64,000 nt of DNA from Mansonella perstans (Eukaryota > Nematoda > Chromadorea > Rhabditida > Onchocercidae): NCBI GenBank assembly GCA_037074765.1, contig JBAMDO010000008.1:186001-250000 (forward strand). Direction: 5' to 3'. The notes under the pieces are model-generated. The model was not told where the DNA came from. It made no database searches and was given only the letters and a program-made list of their open reading frames with translations. Within the stretch, counting starts at the first letter, position 1. Every line of letters starts with the position of its first letter. This document shows positions 11,439 to 20,700 of this stretch, in pieces. A program made the translations under genes and the position numbers.

Positions 11439-14400
11439 TACAAGGTGAATTGCCATTTTCTACAATAGCTCCGTTAATTAAGTTTGAAGCTTAAAAAAAA
11501 AAATCACAGCAATCATTATGAAGTACAGCATGAAGACATTTAAACAAACCGTATCATAACCTGCATATCATTCTATTATTCATTTTCAACAAACTGCTTT
11601 GTTTAATGTAAAATTGATCTGTGACAAGTTTGCTAATTACCCATTGCTTGGATTGCTTGATTGTAAAGAGAATGATATGCAGATTATGATACGGTTTGTT
11701 TAAAAAGTCTTCATGCTGTGCTTCATAATGACTCAACTATTGTGATCAGGTGAAATGAATGATTGAATGTTACCATTTAATAGAAACGAAATTTACAAAA
11801 ATGATTGAAATAAAATAGATAAATTGAAATTTTAGTCTTATTAAAAACGAGTAAATGTTTAATACCGCTGAAGTACATATTGCACCAGCTATTGTTACAG
11901 CAACAAAAATAACCAGAATAATTCATATACTGTACATCACGCATGCAATAGTTTATTATTCCGTTTTTGAATTCCACTTTGTGTACACCATTTGTTTCTC
12001 TAATTAGCTGTAATTTGATTACATTTTAAATTTTACTCTTAATTTTATCTTATAGCTCTATTTAATACTTGCTTTAAAAAATTCCACACAATCCTTAGAA
12101 TCCCTAACACTTTATAAGTATCAATTTTTAGAAGTAAACTAAATTTTTTTTATTTAAAATTTGAACTTCTTTTAATTAGGTTGAAAAAAAATGTCTATTG
12201 ACTTTTGTGATCGATATAGTTGACAGTAGTACCTCGCAGAGGAAAGTATGATCACAACCTCGGACAATATAATGTCCCTCTCTGTTTAAGTTGTCTTTTC
12301 GCATAATGAAACAAAATCCGGTCGGTCCACAGTTTTCATCTTGTATTTTAGCAAACTGATTCGAGAAACATTTTATTGTTGTCGTTCCTGCCAGTATCTT
12401 GGAAACTGTCATGAATAGCTGAAATGCCTGGATGATTCTGTTCCTTAAAATTTCCACTTATTTATATCAATTTAAATCGCATCAATCTAATTGTCTTATT
12501 GTTAATATTCATTGAACTTTTATAAATCACGGTGTTACGCTATACTTTTTGATTGTAGCATTAAAAATAGAAATCACTTACTATTACAGTTGATATTAAT
12601 TACTAAGATTAATTAATGCAGTAATTGTTGATCTATGCTATAAAGATTTCATTTGTTAGAACTCGCTAAACACAAACACTCGGACATCTATCATATGATG
12701 GACAGTAACCAAGTTACTGTCCATCATATACACAGTAACCTAGTAACTTACCACATACAGTAACCGACTATCACTGATAAACTGTATGCAATTATCGGCA
12801 ATCATTATACTAATAGATAAAATTAAAAGACGAAAACTTTTTATACCACTCTCGTTATGGTAATTTTAAATAATATTCTTTATGAATATTTTATATTTTC
12901 TCATTAAATACTAATTATGCATGAATTATATTTGAACTTGCGAATGCAAGTAGGAATCTTTCGGTCAGTTTAATTAATACCAAGTCGTTCCGCAAAACAA
13001 ATCCACGATTAACAGCTGGTTGAATAAAAGAGGATGAAATCTACATAAATTTACATTTCATCTTTTATTTTACAAAAAGATTAAAATTCTATTAGAATAA
13101 AAAATCTTTCTGATCTCTAATCAGAACAGAGAGAGACACAAAGAGAATTGTAGCAGGAAGAAATGGTAGTTTCTAATTGCAGTAATTTGATAAAATGTCG
13201 CTCATAACAGTTATTTGCAATTCTCTGCAATCAAAATAAAAATGATGCATAATTTATTTATTTATGATTTTTCAATCAACTGTGCAGTCATTTTAATTAT
13301 TTAGATGCTTAGTGGAAGACCGTATTGTTGTATTCTCTGGTCGTCAATGAAATGTTTCACCGACTTGTACTTTTTTTTTGATATATTCGTTTCTTGTTAA
13401 AAAATGAGATTGCCTTAATTACAGTAATCTTAGATTGCTAATCATTTCATTTTTTTTCACATATTAAATAGAATAGAAAAATGTCAAATCATGTCATGCT
13501 AAAATATTCCTTCTTTATTCCTTTTCTTGTAAATAATTATTGCATAAAAAATGATTATTGGGAAAATTCATAATCCAGAGTTTCTAACATATTTAGTTAA
13601 TTTATATTTTTTAGGCATACTTTTTTCAATAATTTTTTTGAGATAATAAATACTGTGTTAAAGTTTCTAAATAGCCAAATATTCCATACTATCCGGATTC
13701 AAATCCAACTAACCACCAGTAGGTTTGACTGGGAATTACTTCCTTCATGTTATGTCGGAGGTAATGATAAGATAAAAATTTTACAGTATTGCAGCTATCA
13801 AAGAGCATTGAAATGGTCGGATCACATGGCAAAGCAAAACCATTTAAAAAACAAAACCCTGTTGGACCGTATGCAGGGTTTGTTCTAGAAAATTTTTCGA
13901 ATGTGCACAAAAATGGAGTAATCAAAAATTTTCCAATTTTTTTCCGAAACATTTTAATTATTTTCTCTAGTTTTATATTTTAATTTTTTTCCTTCAAAAA
14001 CATTTTGGCTCATTCTCAAAAAATATTTGTAAAGTTAAAATGTTTTTGAATTGACTTACAGTAATTTTCACTGTTTGGATTATAGTAATTTTAGATACTA
14101 ATAAGCACTGAGATAGTACAGATATCTTAGATTTATAGTGATGAAAGTATTTCAAAGAAAAAAAAACTTCCCAATGAAAGCTTTTACTCTTGTAATTAAA
14201 AGATTTCAGGAAACTGTTAGTAAAGGCAAATGATAATCTTCTATCAGAAACTTATTATCATGGTATTATTAACTCTGTTGATGTAGACAAATTATTGATA
14301 AGAGATGGAGATTTTCTTTTCGGCATTCCAGAAGAGTTTGAAGAAGAGGTAACCATTTGAAATTACCGGACAAGGATTTTTCCTTAAAGTTTCGAAAATA

Positions 14401-16644
14401 ACAAATGATATTTGCAGTCGATTGTATGGGTGGTACGATATAATAATGATTTATGGTCATTTATTATTGGCGTGACCGAAAAGAATCAATATTTCGTCAA
14501 TAGAGACTGTTTCAAAAAAATTAGTGAAATGGTTTCAAATTATGTCCGCACACGCAAACCGATTCATGAAACGTTGCCTATCATTGTAAAACGACCTGTT
14601 CCACATCCAGTCAGCTTTCATCAAATTGCAACATATGAATGATTATGAATTATGTAGCAATACTTGTGTACAGATGATGAGAGAGAGAGTTATGATGGAA
14701 ATTTGATTATGTTTACAAATATTTCAGCTATTAGAAATAACATTGTAAAAATACCTTTTAGGCTTGGGTAGTATCACATGATCGAGTACGTCTAAAAGAC
14801 GAGCTTGGCCAAGGAGCATTTGGTCATGTATATAAAGGTGTATTGCAAGTTGGTCATACTTATACGACAGTTGCCGTAAAAACATATATTGGACAAACCA
14901 GTGATAAAACTAAGCGAGCTTCATTTCTTCAAGTATAATTTCAATTTTTAATTTTTAATTTCCTACTAATTGCAATAATTAATGGGAAATATGCATATTT
15001 ATCTCTTCCGGATTTTATTAATTCGTTAAAGAAAAAGAACTAACTTCCACTCGCTGAGCTTTTTCCTGCATTCAAAAAGAGACTTTGAAAAATATCGGAA
15101 AATGTAGAAATTTTCAATTGATAATTTATCATTTGCATTGATGACTAAGCTTCATAAATGATTGGGGAAAAAGAAATAGTGCTGCCCGGGTATTTAAATA
15201 ATCTTTAAACTTGGGAAAGAGTGTCAAGGATGAAGTTTAAGCGCTTCAATTAATTACTTAAACTTTTCATTGCTACTGCTTACTAGGAAGCCAAAGTTAT
15301 GAGAAGTTATAAGCATGAAAATTTGGTGCAGTTTATTGGTATTGCATGTCAGAAAGAGCCATTGATGATAATCGTCGAATTTTGTGGTGGCGGATCTCTA
15401 TTAAAGGTTTCTTAAGGGTTACCTTAAAGATTAGTGGTTTATTAAAGGTTCATTAGAGATATTAAAGGTATTAAAGGCTATTGAAGACTTATTAAAGATA
15501 TTAAAGCTATTGAAGACTTACTAAAGATATTAAAGCTATTGAAGGTTTATTAAAGGTATTGAAGATTTCCGGAAATATTCGATGTTTTCATACTTGAAGA
15601 GCCATAAAGCGTAGTAAAACTGAAACGACAGATTAGTAAATAAGAATGAAAAAGAATAACGAAATGCATTTTTTTTTTTTTTTTTGATCCATCTCATTCC
15701 TTGTAATTTAAAAAAATTTAAGATTTTGTAAAAAATTCTAGTATTTACGGAAAAAAGGAGCACATCTTGGAATAGCGACCAGATATCGTTTTGGCAAAGA
15801 AGCATCGGCTGGTCTGAAATATCTGGAGGAGAAGCGATGCATCCATCGAGATATAGCCGCTAGAAACTGCCTTCTAACGGAACAAGAACTGATGGTTCAC
15901 GTTTGCTTGGAGAAGACAAGGGAATGAACGGGGAATTTGATTGAATTACTTTCTCATTTGTCTTCAAATTCTTAAGAATTATTTTTAATTCAGTTGAAAA
16001 TATGCGATTTCGGATTATCCATCCAGGGACAGCAAATTTCCAGTTCTGAAATACAATTGCCAACAAAATGGCTTTCACCAGAAGCAATCAAATCGATGCA
16101 ATTTACCACTAAAAGTGATGTCTGGGCATTTGGTGTGTTGCTGTTTGAGATATTCACCGATGCAAGCGAACCATATCAAGGTCATTCATTAGTTAGTTAG
16201 CCGATAATTAAGAAAAATTATTGGTGCCAACAAAAAAGATGCTTATCAATCATAATAAGAAAAATGTTCAAAGCAAATCAAGAATTCCGATGAATTTGCA
16301 AAATAACCAGAAAAACCCCGTAATAGCAAGCATCCAGAAATATTCCAAGAATTAATCCTTCCCTCATATCAATATGCTCCATCATTATTCTTTAATATTA
16401 AAGCTAAATTTTTTTTAAATTTTCGAAATTGAAATCTGTGAATTATGTTAATACACAATCAGGTATGAGTAATGCAGAAGTACGAAAAAGACTTACTGAT
16501 GGTAGTCAGTATCGAATGGATATACCTCTTGATATACCGCCCGGTATCACACAGCTGATCAAAAAATGCTGGCTGGAAGAGCCCAAACAAAGACCGTCCT
16601 TCAAAGAGATTCATCGGACACTTACCAAAATAGCTTTTGTTTGA
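11014..16644 (+). CDS. Fer/SPE-8-like non-receptor tyrosine kinase (SH2 + kinase)
   Basis: Predicted cytoplasmic SH2-tyrosine kinase of the Fer/Fps group that is expanded in nematodes. Exons: 11014-11078, 14210-14348, 14418-14609, 14762-14932, 15287-15406, 15742-15894, 15994-16180, 16463-16644; phases agree and give 402 aa. SH2 spans about residues 40-130 ([29 protein letters not shown]). Kinase motifs present: glycine loop LGQGAFGHV, lysine in VAVKTY, alpha-C glutamate in EAKVM, catalytic loop [11 protein letters not shown], and SPE in place of APE. Oddities: the SH2 FLVR motif reads FLFG, so the phosphotyrosine-binding Arg is Gly, and there is no Tyr between DFG and SPE. Exon 1 is inferred from an acceptor just upstream, an ATG, a donor at 11079 and matching phase; if wrong, the N-terminus is elsewhere but exons from 14210 stand. 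Intron 1 (3.1 kb) contains an antisense gene. Confidence 0.85.
11144..11323 (-). pseudogene. Coding-like fragment of unknown origin inside the kinase intron
   Basis: The minus strand holds a 59-codon frame that reads like the hydrophilic C-terminus of a real protein: [15 protein letters not shown], then [15 protein letters not shown], ending INTLM-stop. Upstream it is closed by a stop with no good splice acceptor, so I cannot attach it to another exon. Its style resembles bacterial proteins, and filarial genomes often carry Wolbachia-derived fragments, but this origin is only a guess. A nematode exon or chance remain possible. Confidence 0.3.
11405..11433 (+). repeat. A29 homopolymer
   Basis: Uninterrupted run of 29 A on the plus strand in kinase intron 1, 80 bp right of the unexplained coding-like fragment and 70 bp left of the MITE-like element. 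It could be the tail of a retroposed transcript or simple slippage. Confidence 0.85.
11504..11745. mobile_element. MITE-like element with about 70-bp inverted arms
   Basis: The arm 11504-11574 and the arm 11669-11745 are imperfect inverted copies (roughly 90% by eye). They share blocks such as CATTATGAAG, ACAGCATGAAGAC, TTTAAACAAACCGTATCATAA and GCATATCATTCT in opposite orientation. The 94-bp centre has no coding frame. Ends begin TCACA / end TGTGA. No clear target-site duplication is visible. The structure fits a non-autonomous DNA transposon; transcribed, it would fold into a long hairpin. Confidence 0.7.
11777..12457 (-). CDS. Small Ly6/uPAR-like cysteine-rich protein, nested antisense in kinase intron 1
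   Basis: Two exons on the minus strand, 12457-12233 and 12007-11777, join in frame (donor GTACTA, acceptor TTACAG) to give 151 aa. The N-terminus has a moderately hydrophobic stretch ([14 protein letters not shown]) that may be a signal peptide. Then come [23 protein letters not shown], and in exon 2 NYCMRDVQ and [11 protein letters not shown] cysteine pair followed by a short spacer and CN is the usual end of Ly6/uPAR three-finger domains, common in nematode secreted or GPI-anchored proteins. The tail is basic and hydrophobic, and a further donor-like site after the CN motif leaves the C-terminus uncertain. Function unknown. Confidence 0.6.
12693..12729. repeat. Perfect 17-bp inverted repeat with 3-bp loop
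   Basis: ATATGATGGACAGTAAC at 12693-12709 is followed by CAA and its exact reverse complement at 12713-12729. Further CAGTAAC words follow at about 12733-12766. It lies in kinase intron 1. Confidence 0.85.
13689..13952 (-). pseudogene. Possible relic sharing a GPTGFCF block with the nested Ly6-like gene
   Basis: The minus strand has an 87-codon frame containing [16 protein letters not shown], which shares seven residues (GPTGFCF) with the nested gene at 11777-12457 in the same orientation and follows a similarly spaced upstream cysteine (FLCTFEKF). The rest of the cysteine pattern does not follow and I find no CC...CN exon downstream. It may be a decayed duplicate; chance similarity is not excluded. 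Confidence 0.25.
15405..15575. repeat. Degenerate intronic tandem repeat (TTAAAG / ATTGAAG words)
   Basis: The intron between kinase exons 15287-15406 and 15742-15894 begins with repeated units of about 29 bp built from ATTAAAGATATTAAAGCTA and ATTGAAGACTT. The best copies are at about 15470-15560. Confidence 0.7.
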
Positions 16645-17742
16645 TAGTAATAGTCATGTACAGTAATTAGCTAATATTAAACAATTGATTCAAACAAAAA
16701 GAAAAAAAAAAAAAAAAAACATATATTGCATTGTGTCATATTAATGTACGTTAATTAAATGTTGTATTTCACTATTTAATATGAATCATTTACTTTATGG
16801 AATTCAACTAAATTAACTACAATCTTTTCATCATATATCGTATCATCACATACCGTAACTAAGCGACATTAGTGATGGGTACAAAACTAATAAAGCATAA
16901 ATTTAAGCTAAGCTAATTAGCATAATAAAGAAATTAACCGACAGTTTTCGAATATATGAATTTATCCAGAAAAATTTGATCAAATGAGAAATGTAGTAGG
17001 TCCCAAACATAAACTTTAAATAAATTTCTTCAACTTTAATTTTAATTCAAAATTGACAATTGATGAAAACGATAGTGATAATAAAGTAGTGTGATAAACA
17101 ACACGGATCATCTTGCTTTGCTAAACTGCAATAGATATGATGGATAGATATGGATAAGTTACGCTAATAAGTTGCAATGATATTGGACTATCTTCTATTT
17201 CAGCGTCAACATCATTTCTTAAATTTCTGGAGATTCGGGAGAGAGATTTAAAAATTGCATTTTGACTGGCCGTGAGGGAAGTTTCAAGTGAGCTAGGGAA
17301 TAACGTGGACTTGTTAGACTTGACTGGACTTGACTTGTGGACTTAGTACTGGACTATGTAGATAATGTGGATTCTACTAGACTGTTCGATGAAGTATGGA
17401 AGATTTTTAAGGACAGCTCTGGAATAATGGCGCTTTGTTACGCAGAAAACGTAACAACATTCGGGATTTTAGTTTTAGACATAGATTATATTTGTATAAG
17501 AGATTCTAGAGATTTCTTATCACGCTGAAAATTGAGAAATAATAAATTGTGTTAAACGTCCTTTTTTAATCACACGTGTAATTTTTTTTTAAATTACACA
17601 TGTAGATTGTTGCAATAAAGCTGCAAGACGGAGCAGTAAGTATGAAATGATCCGCTTGTACTTTTTAAATTAAATTAATTTTTGAAAGGAAATAAATAAC
17701 TTTCAGGCTTATTTGTTACAATTTTATAAGTTCTATAAGCTA
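16645..17742. other. Intergenic between SH2 kinase and CC2D1 gene
   Basis: A+T-rich, with an A18 run at 16702-16719 and a low-complexity stretch of GACTTG/GGACTT words near 17305-17345. The 63-codon frame at 17337-17528 overlaps those words and shows no family signature. The acceptor TTTCAG at 17701-17706 just before the CC2D1 start suggests trans-splicing. Confidence 0.5.
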
Positions 17743-20700
17743 ATGGATTTCCAAATGATTGAAAGAAGTATGTATGGTGATGTGGAGAACGATGAAGAAC
17801 TAATGGCAGAACTGTTAGCTTTAGAGGCAGAGGAGCGAGCTAATGGACATATGCATTCAATACGCACGGATAAAACACAGGAATTTAGTACACAGCAATA
17901 CACAATAGGTTTTTTTTTTGAAGATTTTTGCAGAGTTTTAAACTAGAAGCCGAAAAAGCAAAAAAACTGACAAAGCAGGTCAAAGTTTAGGCATTCACTA
18001 CTTTGAGAGTTAGTGTATTAAATCATTTCGGAAGAAGCTCATTTCCATTCTTTCCAGGTCGTCATGAACTAACTGCACAAGCTTCACAACGAACAAGTGG
18101 TGCGTATGGCATTTCAAGTATATCGGATATATCAGATGAAGATTTAGAGAGTAACGATGAGGAGGATATGAAAGATCCAGAACTTCTGGTATGCACCAAC
18201 ATTTGTATGCACTATGGTTATCAATAGTTCATGCCATTTCCTTATTTATTTTGTTTGTACATTCATCAAATTATTCAACGACATATCAGATGATTTAAGG
18301 CAGAACTGTCTAATTTGATTGGACAGGAAGATGATAATGTTTGTGAGATTGGATCACCTTCATCTTCTAAAGAATCTATTCCTTCAAAAACTTCAAATGA
18401 ATCTACTGTTGACATGACATTACTTCATAAGTTGCAAGAACTTAAAGAGGAATATGCTTCAGTGCTGAAGGATGCACAGCAGAAAAATGATGCTTCACGA
18501 ACTAAAAGGTATAATTATTTTTTGGTTATTTTCTTTTTATATATGTGTCAGTTATCGGTAGCTATTGTCCTCATTCATACTCAATAAGTCGTTGTTGTTA
18601 TGATCGTAAACTGCATGCAAATTAGGAATTTTGAGAACGCTGGGATATTCCACAACAATATTGCTTTCTTATCTAGGTATCAGAGAGTATTTGGCAGAAT
18701 CGAGGAATTGATAGGAAAAGTGCAAGCAGGGAAAATTATAGATGAAAATGAAATCCCGGTTTCAATCAGAGCAATTCGTTCTGGTGAACTACATGAAACG
18801 GAAGCCGGTGGTTTAATTGTTTCTAAACCGGAGGTGATTTTTCACTCTTAAGAAAAGTCTTCGGTATAGTTCAGAAATAGCTTAAAGTAGCTAAAATATT
18901 AGGGATTTTTTTGTCAATAGGCGCGCAGCACCGTATAGTAACTCACTACAAAAAGTTCTTGGCATTGACCGAAGATAATTCTCCAGGTAAAGTATAGTAT
19001 ATTTTGCATATGCTGTTTTTATCAGTCGACATCGAGCAGTTTATTTGGTGGACCTTAGGTGAAATGTAAAATTTTTGCAGTATTTTTTTTAAATGTTTTT
19101 AAAGGTGCCACCAAAGCCACTACTGTCAACTGTAAAGCAGGCTACTGCTGAAGAAACCTGTGAACCACGTAACACTTGTCAAAAACCAATCAAGAACTTG
19201 TTGAGAGGGGAACAGCTAAGGGCAGAACTAACTAATCGTCGAGAATCCTATATCAGGAATGCTAAAGCAGCCATTTCATGTTAGTTCATTTTAGAGAGAT
19301 TTTTTTTTTTCATATTTTTGAATACTTGCTGGATATTGGATTTTGTGCATTTTAAAGTTTATAATATTTGTGATTGTAGTAGGTGATAAAAAAGGAGCTT
19401 ATGAATATTACGTGGTTGTAAAGCAGTTCGATGAAGCAATCAAGGCTATGAATGATGGGCAAGTGACAGAATGTGAGGAGAATGAACTTCCATCCCCTGC
19501 TATCCCTTATAAAACAGTCAAGGTTAATTTATATCAGAAGCAAATATTTGATATGAAAGAAGTAGCAAACCGATTTATGTTATTCGTATATTGAAATGTT
19601 CCAAGTATTGTGTCTTATATGATAAATTAAACGTTTGCTCAAATATTTTTTTAACTGTCGTTAGATAACTATATTGTTAAGAAAAATTATAGCCGTGCAT
19701 GATCATACTGCAAGTTACTTCTTACCATTTTCTGTAGTTAGAACAGATGTTCTGAAAAAAATATGACGTCGTATTACCATTTTCTGTAGCTAGAAAATAT
19801 TTGTTCTGCAGTTTACACTCTTCAATATAATAACTAATTTGACCTGTCATAGGTTATGCGTATAGATAAATTCATGCTTTGTCTAGATTACCTGCCAGAA
19901 AAGTTTAATGAGAGTCATCAGTTCGTCCAGTTTTTAACTAGCGGAGAAACTAATGGGGAAAAAGTTTGCGTTTTCTTGATACATTTAGTTTCAGAGTCGA
20001 AGGTTTAGGAATTCGTAATCCTAATTTGGGAACTGATATAAGGGCCAAAATTAACAAATAGAAACAATGTAGAGGGATGTCTTATTGTAGTACAAAAATT
20101 TTGGCGACATGCTGATACCTAATAATTATCTAATAAAGCAAAGCAGCGCATTGTTTAGTTTCCATAAAATAACTACTGGTTAACATTAAATAAAAAGTAA
20201 AGAATTATTGAAGCATGAAGAAATTCCTCCTCCACCAAAGACGCTAACAGACGGGCTGCAACAGCGTATGCAGAAATACAAAGCTTTATCTGACCGATAT
20301 TTAGAGGAGAACAATGATCGAAAATACAGGTGTCTTTTTGATGAGTTCTGGCCAGTTAGATTTTTTTTATATTTTTTGAGATTTTGACTGATGTTGTGCT
20401 TATTTGTTCTTGATTTACTTTTGAATCTTATCTGCAGAATGAATGCTCGTATTTTGAAACGATATGAGGATGCGCTTAAAGCATGTCGTTCGAATAAACC
20501 AGTCGATATAAGTGGACTGCCATGCCCTCCTGGATATCCACCTCTTCCTGCATCAGGAAACATTGCTACTAGCACAAGTGATTTTCTGCATTTTTTTTTC
20601 CTTTAATTCATATGGTTTCAGTTTTATTTTATAATGATAACCAAAGTGTTTATATGTCAAATGAAATTTTAGATGGAATAATAATGTCACGAAGGCCTCT

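Noticed and set aside
17337..17528. 63-codon ORF upstream of CC2D1
   Set aside because: It overlaps GACTTG/GGACTT low-complexity repeats and encodes nothing recognisable.
18920..18987. Possible extra CC2D1 exon (reads HRIVTHYKKFLALTEDN) with acceptor and donor look-alikes
   Set aside because: It would leave phase 1 and the next exon (19105) then hits a stop; skipping it gives a clean frame.
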